A DNA stretch of 64,000 nt from JAJYKC01 sp963823105 (lineage in GTDB: Bacteria; Acidobacteriota; Terriglobia; Bryobacterales; Bryobacteraceae): contig CAWGKC010000005.1 in NCBI GenBank assembly GCA_963823105.1, positions 1,116,001-1,180,000 of the forward strand, given 5' to 3'. Of the stretch, positions 46,115-55,545 are shown one piece after another. The first letter of the stretch is position 1. The number at the start of each line of letters is the position of its first letter. The notes under the pieces were generated by a model. The model did no database searches. It was not told where the DNA came from and saw only the letters and a program-made list of their open reading frames with translations. The position numbers were made by a program, and so were the translations under genes.

Positions 46115-47802
46115 AGCGGCGGCCGTTCGTTTATTTGACGCTGCATTTTTTCCGGCGATTTTTCGACAGCGAACTGTCGGCGGCGGAAGGGGAGACGGGC
46201 ATGGGGCTGGGAGCGATCCTCGCGATCCTGGCCGTGCCGGGGCTGCTGCTGCCGCTGTTGCTGTTCGATAAATATTCGCCGCTGCTCGGGTGGATGCGCG
46301 GGCGGCGGAACTTCGACGTGTGGGCGGCGTCGATTCCGGATGAGTATCTTTTTGTAAATTTTGCGATGACGGTGATCGGGTTGATGACGGTGTTGAAGTG
46401 GGACAGCTTGTTTCCGGATCGGCGGGATTTCGCGAATCTGTCGGCGCTGCCGATCGGGTTGGGGAGAGTTTTGGGCGCGAAGGCGCTGGCGCTGGCGGCG
46501 CTGGTGATCGTATTCACGGCGGACGTGAACGGCGCGTCGGCCATTCTGTTTCCGTTTGTCGTCGCGACGGCGGGTGGGACGTTCCCGGAATTCGTGCGAT
46601 TCATCTGGGCGCACTCGGTGGCCGTGGGGATGGCGAGCGCGTTCACATTTTTCTTCTTTCTGACGCTGGCGGGAGGGCTGATGAGCGTGCTGCCGGCGCG
46701 ATGGTTTCAACGGGTGTCGCGGCACGCGCGAACGGCATCGATCGTGGCATTGCTCGCCTCCTTCTTCACCAGCTTCACGGTGGCGGCGCAGGTGGCGGGA
46801 GCGCGGGCAGGGACGCCGCTGGGGTGGTTGCCGCAGACGTGGTTTGTGGGGTTGGCGGAGGCGCTGTTAGCCAAGGGCGCGCCCGCGGGATTGACGGCGC
46901 TCGCGCCGATGGCGTGGCGTGCGAGCGCCTTGGCGATGGCGGCCGGCGCGGCGGCCTACGCCATCAGCTACCGGCGGTATTTCCTGCGCATTCCGGAGAC
47001 CCTCGAAGTGGCGAACGGAGGAAAGCGGGGAGCGGGGCGGTGGTTTCGATGGGCGGATGGATGGCTGCTGCGGACCCCGTTCGAGCGGGCGGCGGTGCGG
47101 TTTCTGGCGCGGACCACGCTGCGCAGCGAGCGGCATTGGATGATCGTCGGGCCGTGTGCGGGATTGGGTTTGACGCTCGCGGCCGCCGATTGGATGGAGC
47201 GGGCGCGCAGGGCGGTTCCCGATGCGCCGGCGCTGGAGGGGCCATTGACGGTGGCGTTCTTTCTGCTGGTGGCGATGCGGTTTGCCTTCGATTTGCCGGC
47301 GGAGTTGCGGGCGTCGTGGATGTTTCAGATCGCGGGCGGAGGCGGACCTGGGGAAGCGGCGCGGGCGGCGAAGAAGGCGATGGCCTTGTTTGTGTTTCCG
47401 GTGGTGGCGGCGGCGGCGATCGGATACTCGATCGTTTACGGAGCGGCGTTGGGCTGCGCGTGCGCGGCCTTTGTGTGGATGGTGTCGATGATCTTGATCG
47501 AAGCGCTGATGGCGGAGTATCGCAAAATTCCGTTCACTTGCGCGCGGGCGCCGGGGAAGCGGAATCCGGCGGTGGTTTTCGCGGGGCTGTGGATCGGGTT
47601 TGTCCTCTTCACATCGCTCGCCGCGAGTTTGGAAGCTTGGATGTTGGGGCGATGGTGGAGAACGCCGGAGACGTTAGCGGGCTTGGCCGCGGGGTGGTGG
47701 CTGTTGCGGCGCGAATTGGAAGGACGGCGGCGGGCGGGCGGACAGGGACTGGTGTTCGTAGAGACGAGAGAGGCGGAGGTGCTGACGCTGGGGATCGGAT
47801 GA
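46111..47802 (+). CDS. ABC transporter permease
   Basis: The 563-residue inner-membrane protein starts at GTG 46111 and has about twelve hydrophobic segments (FVYLTLHFFRRFF first; AILAILAVPGLLLPLLLF; FTFFFFLTLAGGLM and more). It is the membrane partner of the ATPase upstream and is intact over its whole length, unlike the neighbouring MacB-type permeases. The substrate is unknown. Confidence 0.88.
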   Translation: MKRRPFVYLTLHFFRRFFDSELSAAEGETGMGLGAILAILAVPGLLLPLLLFDKYSPLLGWMRGRRNFDVWAASIPDEYLFVNFAMTVIGLMTVLKWDSLFPDRRDFANLSALPIGLGRVLGAKALALAALVIVFTADVNGASAILFPFVVATAGGTFPEFVRFIWAHSVAVGMASAFTFFFFLTLAGGLMSVLPARWFQRVSRHARTASIVALLASFFTSFTVAAQVAGARAGTPLGWLPQTWFVGLAEALLAKGAPAGLTALAPMAWRASALAMAAGAAAYAISYRRYFLRIPETLEVANGGKRGAGRWFRWADGWLLRTPFERAAVRFLARTTLRSERHWMIVGPCAGLGLTLAAADWMERARRAVPDAPALEGPLTVAFFLLVAMRFAFDLPAELRASWMFQIAGGGGPGEAARAAKKAMALFVFPVVAAAAIGYSIVYGAALGCACAAFVWMVSMILIEALMAEYRKIPFTCARAPGKRNPAVVFAGLWIGFVLFTSLAASLEAWMLGRWWRTPETLAGLAAGWWLLRRELEGRRRAGGQGLVFVETREAEVLTLGIG

Positions 47803-47831
47803 GTGGGGATCGCTCCGCCCTTCGAGTGAGT

Positions 47832-48470
47832 TTACGACGTCGACGGCGCGGGCGGGTTCCAGAACGTCAGAAAATCGGTCACGCTGCCATTGAAGGTGTC
47901 GCGGTCGCAGCGTCCGATGCCGGCGACTTGGTAGGGCGGAAGGCCGGCGGCGCCGTCGGTATATTGCCACAGCGTCCAGGTGGACCAGTTGGCGGGCACG
48001 ACGGCGGTGGGGCCGTATTGCGAAAGCCAGAACCAGCAGTTTTGCAGGACTGGGTCTGTGGCCGTGCCGAGTTGCTCCTTAAGATACGCTCCGGCGTAGA
48101 GGCCGGGCCAACGGCCCGTGACGCTTTGGACATGGGTGACGAAGGCGCGGGCTTCTTCGAGCGTCATGCTGGGGCCTTGTCCGTTTGCTTCGAAGTCGAG
48201 GACGAGGACGTCGCCGGGGGAAGGCTGGACGGCCTGAAGGAAAAACTGTGCCTGCTCGACGCCGTCCGCGCCGGTGCCGAAATGGTAAGCGCCCCAGAGC
48301 AGGCCGGCGGCCTCGGCGGCTTCCTTATGGACGGCGTAGGTGGGGTCGGCGTAGCCGGTGCCCTGCGTCGCTTTGTGAATGACGGCCAGGATTCCGTCGC
48401 CTTTGGCTTGGACGAAATCGGGGTTGTTGTTGAAGTGGGAGATATCGATTACGACGTTGGCTCCGGGCAT
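47832..48470 (-). CDS. GH25 lysozyme-like protein
   Basis: The 212-residue glycoside hydrolase family 25 domain spans nearly the whole protein: VVIDISHFN (Asp9), IHKATQGTGYADPTY, GAYHFGTG, VLVLDFEANG (Asp92, Glu94) and WTLWQYTDG. These include the catalytic acidic pair of the family, which cleaves the peptidoglycan glycan chain. There is no signal peptide, which is unusual for a cellular enzyme and typical of endolysin-like forms. No phage genes are nearby. Confidence 0.9.
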   Translation of the reverse strand: MPGANVVIDISHFNNNPDFVQAKGDGILAVIHKATQGTGYADPTYAVHKEAAEAAGLLWGAYHFGTGADGVEQAQFFLQAVQPSPGDVLVLDFEANGQGPSMTLEEARAFVTHVQSVTGRWPGLYAGAYLKEQLGTATDPVLQNCWFWLSQYGPTAVVPANWSTWTLWQYTDGAAGLPPYQVAGIGRCDRDTFNGSVTDFLTFWNPPAPSTS

Positions 48471-48487
48471 CGTTCCAGGATATATCT

Positions 48488-49141
48488 TTACTCCGGAGGA
48501 TGGAATTCGATGCCGCGCTCGCCGTTCAGGCGGGTCGAGAGATCGGGGTCGAGGGCCGAGATGGGCGCATCGTGGACGGAGTGGTCGGGGGCGACGTAAT
48601 GCACCGCGCCGTCTTCATACCAGTACGCGACGGCGGTTTGGACGGCTCCGCCTTTCAGCGCAATGAGGTAGAGCGGCGGGCCGTTGGAGGATTGGCCGTT
48701 GGGATTCGCCGAGGCGCGCGGCGTGGTGGCGTCGGTGGAGGCGGGTGGGGCGGTGAAAGAGGTGACATCGGGGCCGGGCGGCGGGGGCGGTGCGCCGTTA
48801 TCGGCTCCTCCGGCGACGAAGGTCTGGTTGATGACGACGGGCGGTGCGGGGGCGGTAACAATCATCGGCCCCGGGTCCGGCGGCGGAGGATAGTAGGGCG
48901 GCAGGAGCAAATAGGGAGTGAACGCTCCGGCTCCGTAGCCGCCAAAGCCTCCGCGGAATCCGCGTCCCGCGCCGAGAGGTACGCCTTGGATCGACTGCAG
49001 CAGGCGCGAGCCGAAGCCGACGCTGGTGATGGCGCCGGGGAGTTGCGGGGCGGGCGGAAGAACGAAGCCGCCGCGCGGATTCTGCGCGAAGAGCGGCAGC
49101 GCCGCAACGACGAAAAAGGATAACCAACGCCACTGTCTCAC
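48488..49141 (-). CDS. Secreted Pro/Gly-rich protein, unknown function
   Basis: The protein starts at GTG 49141 with a signal peptide (WLSFFVVAALPLFAQ). The 217-residue product has a Gly/Phe-rich segment (GAGRGFRGGFGGYGAG), a Tyr/Pro-rich one (LLLPPYYPPPPDPGP), and a conserved C-terminal block LYLIALKGGAVQTAVAYWYEDGAVHYVAPDHSVHDAPISALD. This kind of C-terminal domain recurs in acidobacterial exported proteins. It is probably co-transcribed with the GH25 gene 17 bases downstream. Confidence 0.7.
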   Translation of the reverse strand: MRQWRWLSFFVVAALPLFAQNPRGGFVLPPAPQLPGAITSVGFGSRLLQSIQGVPLGAGRGFRGGFGGYGAGAFTPYLLLPPYYPPPPDPGPMIVTAPAPPVVINQTFVAGGADNGAPPPPPGPDVTSFTAPPASTDATTPRASANPNGQSSNGPPLYLIALKGGAVQTAVAYWYEDGAVHYVAPDHSVHDAPISALDPDLSTRLNGERGIEFHPPE

Positions 49142-49173
49142 TGGGACCGCCTCCCATCTACACTGTAGACGGT

Positions 49174-50849
49174 TTAGCGGATGGGAGTGGTTTCGAGTTT
49201 CACTCCGGGCGGGAGCGGGAAAGCGGTGTCGATATCGACGGGCAGGTCCTGGAGCGAGGCGAGGGTCTTCCGGAGATCGGGCCGGACGACCGCTTCGGTG
49301 TCGAGCAGATGCTTCGCGCCGGCGTAGTCGCCGGTGGCTTCGAGAGTGAGCAGACGATGGCAGACGGCGCGGACGGCGGGTTTGATTTTGGCGTAGTCGA
49401 CGCGATAAGCGCCGCTCGATTCGCGGACGAAGCCGCCGGCGTCGAGGAGCGCGTTGAACTGGATGGCCATGCCCTTGCCGTGCGCCTCGTTCAGGCCGAA
49501 GCGCAGGGTGCGGAAGGCGGAGGCGAGGAACGTGGTGTAGAGCTTGTGTTCGGCGGCGGGGCCGCCGGGGAGAATGCCGTGGTCGTAGAAATACTGGAGC
49601 ATGAAGAGGCCGGTGATGTCGGCCTTCGCTTCCTCGATGGCGCTGTAGAGTTCCTTTAATTCCTGGCGCGGGGACGTCGCGCGGCCTTGGACGGTGATTT
49701 GCTGCGGGCCGATGCCATGGCTGAGCTCGTGGGCGAGGATGTGGGTGAAGAAGGCGTCGAAGCTGAGATCGGCGAAGGCTTCGGGGGCGAGGACGCGAGC
49801 GCGAGACGGGGGTGAGGATTTTCTCGAATTTGCGCCTCCTGGACGTTTTTGAGCATGACGCGCTTGCTGCCTTTTTGGGCGACCACGCGCTCGTCGTTGG
49901 GGAGATTGTAAGCGGCGGTTTTGACGCCGTGGTCGCCGTCGCCGGCGGCGAAGACTTCGTTGACGACGCGGATGGGAGCTTGCGAGGCGATCTTCGGATT
50001 GCGATACGAAGGATCGATGGGGAGGTTGTCTTCCACCTGCTGCAAATGAGCGCCGAAGGATTTCAGCTTGTTGGTTTCGGCGTCGTCGCGGAGGTTGACG
50101 TAGGCTTCGAAGGCCGCTTTGTAGCCGAAGATTTCGTCGTTGTAGGTTTCATAGGGGCCGATGGTGACGTCGATGGGAGCGTCGAGATCCATCCAGGCGA
50201 GGTCGCTGGCGTAATAGTCGTTGGAGAGGAACGCTTCGGCGCGGAGAGTGAGGAAGCGTTTCAAGGATTCATTGGGGGTGAGGGCGGCGGCTTCGCGGAG
50301 GAGCGTGGCGGCTTTCACGAGATCGGCGTGGTAGGCCGTGCTGTAGGGGATCTGGATGAGGTGGCCGTTCTCGCGGCGGATGACGGTGAAGAAACCGGTG
50401 GCGAGCGTTTGTTGCGCGGCGGGGAGGGTCTTCAGCCAAGCTTCGAATTCGGCTTTCGTCATGTCCTCGGGGTAGAAGTTGGCGCCGGGCGGTTTGACGG
50501 CGGGGACGCCGGGGAGGAAGGCGGCGTGGGCGTCGAGATCGGACCAGGGGCCTTTGTTCAACCAGAAATAACGCAGACGGGCGTCGCCGAGCGGGGATTG
50601 GTCGAGGATCAGCTTATGGTAGAGGGCTTGATTGCCGCTCCAAAGCTGGGTGAGGAAAATGTCGTTGACGACATCGGCGGCTTCGATGAGTTTGACGACC
50701 GCCTGACGATCGCGCGGGGAGAGCGGCGTGAAGTCGGCATGGAGAGCGACGTGGGCGAAGCGGGCGTTCATTTTTGCCAGATCGGCGGAAGTGGCGGAGA
50801 GTGCGGTGGTCATGGCGAGGACCGGGAGCAACGATCGAGCGCGGGTCAT
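49174..50849 (-). CDS. M49-family dipeptidyl peptidase III-like metallopeptidase (frameshifted)
   Basis: The start is ATG 50849 behind GGAAAGGAA, with a signal-like segment (SLLPVLAMTTALSATSA). The body matches bacterial M49-type peptidases (GPYETYNDEIFGYKAAFEAYV). Two indels at about 49795-49835 separate it from its C-terminal part. The zinc motif HELSHGIGPQ and then EEAKADI (His, His, Glu ligands and catalytic Glu) sit in the C-terminal half. The joined product is about 555 residues. It probably releases dipeptides in the periplasm. It follows the small TPR gene by 16 bases. Confidence 0.8.
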
Positions 50850-50865
50850 TTCCTTTCCATGATAG

Positions 50866-51183
50866 TCAGAGCGGGAGCAGATCGAGAGCGCCCTGGATTT
50901 CGGAATGGGTGTGGGCGTCGCCGTTGCGGGAAGTCGCTTCGAGACCCTGGCGATAAAGCGCGGCGGCTTCTTCGATGCGATGGAGTTTTTCGAGCGCCTG
51001 GCCGCCATGGAAATACGCGGCGGAATAGGCGGGGTCGGCGGCGAGCAGGAGACGGTACTGTTCGACGGCGGCTTCGAGATCGCCGGTGTTCGCCAATTCC
51101 TGGGCCAGCGCATAGCGGGCGAAAGCGCCGGAGGGGTTGGCGTCGAGCATGGAGCGGAGAAGTTCGAGACGTTTGGTGGCCAT
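50866..51183 (-). CDS. Small TPR-repeat protein
   Basis: The 105-residue cytoplasmic protein from ATG 51183 has about three tetratricopeptide helical pairs (FARYALAQELANTGDLEAAVEQYRLLLAADPAYSAAYFHGGQALEKLHRIEEAAALYRQGLE). It is probably co-transcribed with the M49 peptidase and divergent from the four-cysteine protein gene by only 27 bases. Confidence 0.8.
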   Translation of the reverse strand: MATKRLELLRSMLDANPSGAFARYALAQELANTGDLEAAVEQYRLLLAADPAYSAAYFHGGQALEKLHRIEEAAALYRQGLEATSRNGDAHTHSEIQGALDLLPL

Positions 51184-51197
51184 ATATTTTCCTGTGC

Positions 51198-51203
51198 TAC
51201 TCT
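51198..51203 (+). promoter_or_regulatory. Extended -10 box of the four-cysteine gene
   Basis: TGTGC-TACTCT (TACTCT at 51198-51203) ends seven bases before GTG 51211, predicting a leaderless mRNA. Confidence 0.45.
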
Positions 51204-51210
51204 TCGTTTC

Positions 51211-51606
51211 GTGCCTTGCCCTTTTTTCGCTCCGACGAAGCCGGCCGATTGGATTGGGACGTATCCGCGGCTGCCGTTGGGCGAGGCGTGGGAGGGGGAG
51301 TGCCAGGCGGGCGAAGCGGGGTTCGAGCCGCAAGGCGTGCTGCTGTTCGAGGCGTGCAATACGGGATATGGGCGCGCGCGCTGTCCGCGGTTTCCAGCCG
51401 ATTCAACGCGGGACTCCGTGCGGTTTCATGCGGCGGGCGACAGCCAAGACAAATGGAAGCTGATCTTCGTGTATGAGCGCGATTGCCGGCCGGTGGAGCA
51501 TGGGGAAATCGAAGTGGAGAAAACGAGCGGCGCGGCCGAGGGCGATGTCCTGATGCGGCAGGCGAGAGCCTACGCCCGGACGCGGGCGGCGCGCGGAGGC
51601 CGCTAA
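51211..51606 (+). CDS. Conserved four-cysteine protein, unknown function
   Basis: The 131-residue protein from GTG 51211 reads VPCPFFAPTKPADWIGTYPRLPLGEAWEGECQAGE, then FEACNTGYGRARCPRF. Its four Cys are spaced like a metal or iron-sulfur site (one early, then EGEC, EACN and ARCP). The same layout occurs in acidobacterial proteins of unknown function. It converges on the Hfq gene, three bases apart. Confidence 0.65.
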   Translation: MPCPFFAPTKPADWIGTYPRLPLGEAWEGECQAGEAGFEPQGVLLFEACNTGYGRARCPRFPADSTRDSVRFHAAGDSQDKWKLIFVYERDCRPVEHGEIEVEKTSGAAEGDVLMRQARAYARTRAARGGR

Positions 51607-51609
51607 GGT

Positions 51610-51909
51610 TTATCCGGCCTTGTGCATGTACTTGATGTTCGACTTGAAGATGAGCAGGTTCGGCTCGCCTTCGCGATTGAATTTGAGGCAGCACTTGTCA
51701 TACCACTCGATGACGCCATGGAGCGTCTCGCCGTCGCGCATGACGATGACCATGGGGGTCTTGGCCTGCATCTGCTTCATGTAGTAGAAATTCTCGGCGT
51801 TGGTCTGGTCGGGGGGATTCGCCTTTTTGACGAGGGGGCGCCGGACGGCAAGCTGTTCCTTGACATCGGTAAGCGAAGGGCGAATCAGTTTACGGTTTAC
51901 GGAATCCAC
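51610..51909 (-). CDS. hfq: Hfq-like RNA chaperone
   Basis: The 99-residue protein starts at GTG 51909. An N-terminal extension of about 45 residues precedes an Sm-fold core: MQAKTPMVIVMRDGETLHGVIEWYDKCCLKFNREGEPNLLIFKSNIKYMHKA. DGETLHGVIEWYD corresponds to the Sm1 motif, and IFKSNIKYMHK to Sm2, which in enteric Hfq is the YKHAIS motif. It probably forms a hexamer that binds small RNAs. The core departs from classical Hfq by the CC pair and a longer variable loop. Confidence 0.8.
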   Translation of the reverse strand: MDSVNRKLIRPSLTDVKEQLAVRRPLVKKANPPDQTNAENFYYMKQMQAKTPMVIVMRDGETLHGVIEWYDKCCLKFNREGEPNLLIFKSNIKYMHKAG

Positions 51910-52214
51910 GGCAAGGCTCCCTTGGACAATATCGCGAACCGCGCCCCATGTTGCTGGGAACTAGCCGGGTGGGGAGGTTTCGCGGAACGGATGAGTTTGG
52001 CTAAGCCCATTGAATCACACCTGTACGGGTACCGCAAGGAGGGGGCTTCCATTTTTCATAGAATGTAGTCCAATTCGGCGGAAGGTGTTAGAATCGAACA
52101 AGAGACCTGGAACCGGGGAAAATTTGACGCGTCTAGATTTTAGGATGGGCATGGCGCGAGAATTCTTCCCAGGAGAGGACTACCGCCAAACGACGATTGC
52201 CTAGCACCGAGCCC
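51910..52214. other. Intergenic region between hfq and tonB
   Basis: This stretch of 305 bases contains the upstream regions of two divergent genes. A TTAGAAT at about 52088-52094 could be a -10 box for tonB with a leader of about 115 bases. I see no gene or RNA element. Confidence 0.5.
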
Positions 52215-53222
52215 ATGACGACACAAGAACCGGAAGCCCCACGCATCGCAGTTCCCGAGGACGATTCCGAAGACATCGTTCTCAAGCGGATCATGTCCGC
52301 GACGGAGGAAGTTCCGTTCTACCGGTCTCTCTACCAGAACGTCAAGGACCTGATTCGCCCGCCGAAGCTGCCGCCGTTGGTTTTGACGTCGAAGCCGGTA
52401 GAAGTGAAGGATATCTGGGGCTTTTACGGCGGACAGGAGAAGCGCGCCGGGGCGATGTCGCTGGGAATTCACGCCGGGGTGATCCTGCTGCTGCTGATTC
52501 TGGGAACGAACAAGCGAGTTCAGGACGCCGTGAAGCAGCAGATCACGCTGATCGCGCCGGACCTTGCGCCTTACAAGCCTACGCCGGCGAAGAAGAGCCT
52601 GATGGGCGGAGGAGGCGGAGGCGGAGACCGTTCGCCGACGCCGGCGAGCAAGGGCAAGCTGCCGAAGCTTTCGCCGCGCCAGTTCGTACCGCCGATGGCG
52701 GTGGTTCACAACGAGAATCCGAAGCTGGTGATGGAGCCGACGCTGAACATTCAACCGGACGCGCCCATTCCTAAAGTGAACATGAACGTGCTGGGCGATC
52801 CATTGGCGAAGGCGTCGCTGCCCTCGAACGGAACGGGATCGGGCTCGGGCATCGGAAGCGGACGCGGTGGCGGCGTGGGACCGGGAAGCGGCAATGGATA
52901 CGGGCCGGGTTCCGGCGGCAATTTCGGCGGTGGCGCGTACCGAATCGGCGGAGGCGTTTCCTCGCCGATTCCGATCTTCAAACCGGATCCGGATTATTCG
53001 GAGGAAGCGCGCAAGGCGAAGTTCCAAGGCACGGTGGTGTTGGCGCTGGTGGTGGATGAAAAAGGGCTGCCGCGCGACATCAAAGTGGTGCGGCCGTTGG
53101 GACTGGGATTGGACCAGAAGGCCATCGAAGCGGTGCAGCGGTGGCGGTTCCGGCCCGGGATGAAGGACGGAAAAGCGGTTCCCGTCTACGCGACCATCGA
53201 AGTGAATTTCCGGCTGCTGTAA
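52215..53222 (+). CDS. TonB-family energy transducer
   Basis: The protein from ATG 52215 (335 residues) has a cytoplasmic N-terminus of about 75 residues and one transmembrane helix (MSLGIHAGVILLLLILG). A periplasmic Pro/Gly linker includes a long Gly/Ser tract (GSGSGIGSGRGGGVGPGSG). The C-terminal TonB domain reads PDPDYSEEARKAKFQGTVVLALVVDEKGLPRDIKVVRPLGLGLDQKAIEAVQRWRFRPG. It would energise outer-membrane receptors such as the one at 56891. ExbB/ExbD are not adjacent. The 3' end overlaps the next gene tail-to-tail by 37 bases. Confidence 0.9.
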   Translation: MTTQEPEAPRIAVPEDDSEDIVLKRIMSATEEVPFYRSLYQNVKDLIRPPKLPPLVLTSKPVEVKDIWGFYGGQEKRAGAMSLGIHAGVILLLLILGTNKRVQDAVKQQITLIAPDLAPYKPTPAKKSLMGGGGGGGDRSPTPASKGKLPKLSPRQFVPPMAVVHNENPKLVMEPTLNIQPDAPIPKVNMNVLGDPLAKASLPSNGTGSGSGIGSGRGGGVGPGSGNGYGPGSGGNFGGGAYRIGGGVSSPIPIFKPDPDYSEEARKAKFQGTVVLALVVDEKGLPRDIKVVRPLGLGLDQKAIEAVQRWRFRPGMKDGKAVPVYATIEVNFRLL

Positions 53223-53608
53223 GGCGGCGGAGAACCGATGCGCGCGTTGCCGGAAGAGGCTTTCCTGGTGGCTTTGAAATTTCCTTTGCCGATGGCGCCG
53301 TAGTCGCAATCCCCGGAAATGGTGCCGTCGGGGGCGAGGGTCCCGGAGTATTTGATTTTCGCCGATTCGCCACCCATGGAAGCTTCGAACGACCATTCGA
53401 CATGGCGGCCTTCGAGCTTGCCTGTGATGTTCGCTTCGCCGAGCGTCCCCGAATAAGTGCCGGTGAGCGTTTCGCCGGATTGTTTGAACGTGAAAGTCGC
53501 CGTGCCGCTGCCGGCGTCGAGGTCGACTTGCGCTTCCCAGGTGCCGCTGATGTCGGCGGCGTAAGCGGAAGCGGAAGCGAGGGCGGCGAGGACCAGTAGC
53601 TTCTTCAT
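53186..53608 (-). CDS. Small secreted beta-rich protein, unknown function
   Basis: The 140-residue protein has a signal peptide (MKKLLVLAALASASAYA). A short beta-barrel-like sequence follows (DISGTWEAQVDLDAGSGTATFTFKQSGETLTGTYSGTLGEANITGKLEGRHVEWSFEA), a pattern common in small acidobacterial exported proteins. The last 20 residues overlap the end of the tonB gene and may not be native. Confidence 0.75.
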   Translation of the reverse strand: MKKLLVLAALASASAYAADISGTWEAQVDLDAGSGTATFTFKQSGETLTGTYSGTLGEANITGKLEGRHVEWSFEASMGGESAKIKYSGTLAPDGTISGDCDYGAIGKGNFKATRKASSGNARIGSPPPYSSRKFTSMVA

Positions 53609-53645
53609 CGCCCCGAGTATAACAATCCGCGAGGGGGAGCGGCGG

Positions 53646-54726
53646 CTACAGCAGGTCGTGACGGCCTTGTTTTTCGAGGAGCTTCACGAGGCGGCCGACG
53701 TCCTGGGCGCGGCGGCGGTCGGCGATGAGGAGGGCGCCGGGCGTGTCGACGACGATGAGATCCTTGACGCCGAGGAGGGCGGTTAGTTTGCCTTCGGCGT
53801 CGACGTAATTGCCGGTCGAATCCTCCAGCAGCACGGCGGCGCGGGAGAAGTTGCCGGCTTCGTCGCGGGGCATCAGCTCATGGACGGCGTCCCAGCTTCC
53901 GACATCGCTCCAACCGATGTCGCCGGCGGCGAGGCCGACGACGTTTTTCGCTTTTTCAAGCACTGCGTAATCGACGGAGATGTCTTCGCACTTCGGGAAG
54001 GTTTCGAGCAGCGCGGATTTGAATTTGCGGCTGGAGAACGGGGGCAGGGAATCGAGCAGAGCGGCGGTTTTCGGTTGAAATTCGCGGAGAGCGGCGAGCA
54101 GCACCGAAGCCCTCCAGAAGAACATTCCGGCGTTCCAATAGAAGTTGCCGGCTTTGACGAATTTCTTGGCGGTGGCGAGGTCGGGCTTTTCGCGGAAGCG
54201 ATTTACCTTGACGGTTTCGAGCGAGCCGGACTGAACGCCTTTGGGAAATTCGATATAGCCGTAGCCGGTTTCGGGCCAGCGCGGCTCGATGCCGATGACG
54301 GCGATTTCGCCGCGCTCGGCCGCTTGAAAGGCGGGGCGGAGGAGGCGGAGATAGTCTTTGGGGCGCGAGATGAAATGGTCGGCGGGAAAAACGCCCATGG
54401 CCGCTTTGGGATCGATGGTTTCGAGGATGCGCGCGCAGAGGCCGATGCAGGGCGCGGTGTTGCGCTGGGCGGGTTCGGCGAGAATTTGCGCCGGCAGGGA
54501 TCTCCGGCAACTGGCGGACGATCTCGGCGCGGAGATGACCGTTAGTGATAATCCAGAGGCGTTCGGGCGGAATCACGGGACGGAGACGGTCGACGGTTTG
54601 TTGGATGAGGGAACGGTCGCCGAGAAAGCGCAGCACTTGTTTGGCGTTGGCTCTGCGGCTGCGCGGCCAGAAGCGCGTTCCGCGGCCGCCGGCGAGGATG
54701 AGGCCGTAACGATTGTTCTTGGACAT
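53646..54726 (-). CDS. Mannose-1-phosphate guanylyltransferase (one frameshift)
   Basis: The N-terminal nucleotidyltransferase signature is YGLILAGGRGTRFWPRSRRANAKQVLRFLGDRSLIQQT. After a frame change near 54480-54505 the match continues with EPAQRNTAPCIGLCA, VFPADHFI, GYGYIEFPKG, FREKPDLATAKKFV, FYWNAGMFFWRA and DIGWSDVGSWDAVHEL. These are the full set of GDP-mannose pyrophosphorylase motifs, without the isomerase domain of the fused ManC/AlgA type. The joined product is about 360 residues. It makes GDP-mannose for polysaccharide or glycoprotein synthesis, and sits 15 bases behind the signal peptidase gene in the same transcript. Confidence 0.88.
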
Positions 54727-54741
54727 TTGAGCGGGAGAGAT

Positions 54742-55545
54742 TTATTGGAGCGGGTAGCTATGCACGAGGCGCATGGTGCGATTCCAACGGGTTTTGGTGA
54801 AAAAATGCTCGGCGAGATCGACGAAGTGATGCACGGTGTAGTCCTTCAAATCCTCGGTGGGCGCGTCGTAGGACCAGAGGATGATGGTGGGTTTGCCGAT
54901 GATGTTTTCGCGCGGGACGAGGCCCCAGTAGCGGCTGTCGAGAGAGTTGTCGCGGTTGTCGCCCATGGCGAAATAGTTGCCGGGCGGGACGACGAGCTCG
55001 CCGTGGACGACGTCGTCGCGCAGCATGTCCTGGGCGCGCTGCATCATTTGCGGATCGGGGATATCCTCGATGGGCGCGGTGGGAAAATTATCGCGGTAAG
55101 GATCGGCGTAGGGAAAGATGTGAATGGCGTAAGGCTCGACGGCGGGATGGCCGTTGAGGAAGACCTGTTTATCGACGAGATGGATATGGTCGCCGGGGAC
55201 GCCGACGACGCGCTTGACGTAATTTTCCTGGAGCAGGACGGGATGGCGGAAGACGATGATGTCGCCGCGATGGACGTCTTCATAAGGAAGCAGATGGCGC
55301 GAGAGGGCGCCGGCGGGGGAATAGGCGAGCTTGTCGACGATGAGATGGTCGCCGGTGAGCAGCGTGTTGTGCATGGACGAGGTGGGGATGGCCATGACTT
55401 GCGCCACCATCGACGTGCCGAAGACGAGGATGAGGATGGTGACGGACCATTCGGCGACGAAGGAGCGGAAGGAATTGTCGGATTTCGCGGGCTTCGCCGG
55501 AGCCTTGGGCGGCTTGGCGGCTTCAGTTTTTGTCCGGGTAGCCAT
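54742..55545 (-). CDS. lepB: Signal peptidase I, second tandem copy
   Basis: This 267-residue inner-membrane serine protease has an N-terminal helix (VTILILVFGTSMVAQVMAIP). Ser57 is in IPTSSMHNTL and Lys111 is in YVKRVVGVPGD. The later boxes are GDHLIVDKLAY, NYFAMGDNRDNSLDSRYWG and FTKTRWNRTM. It cleaves signal peptides of exported proteins. The start overlaps the preceding copy by 23 bases. The presence of IPTSSM rather than IPTGSM is the main active-site difference from its neighbour. Confidence 0.93.
   Translation of the reverse strand: MATRTKTEAAKPPKAPAKPAKSDNSFRSFVAEWSVTILILVFGTSMVAQVMAIPTSSMHNTLLTGDHLIVDKLAYSPAGALSRHLLPYEDVHRGDIIVFRHPVLLQENYVKRVVGVPGDHIHLVDKQVFLNGHPAVEPYAIHIFPYADPYRDNFPTAPIEDIPDPQMMQRAQDMLRDDVVHGELVVPPGNYFAMGDNRDNSLDSRYWGLVPRENIIGKPTIILWSYDAPTEDLKDYTVHHFVDLAEHFFTKTRWNRTMRLVHSYPLQ

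Noticed and set aside
47832..48470. GH25 lysozyme as a marker of a prophage
   Set aside because: No structural, replication or integration phage genes are present; the neighbours are ordinary chromosomal genes.
49157..49169. Perfect 13-base palindrome TCTACA-C-TGTAGA
   Set aside because: It looks like a TACA/TGTA repressor site, but its single-base spacing does not fit the known BlaI/MecI pattern and there is no such regulator nearby.
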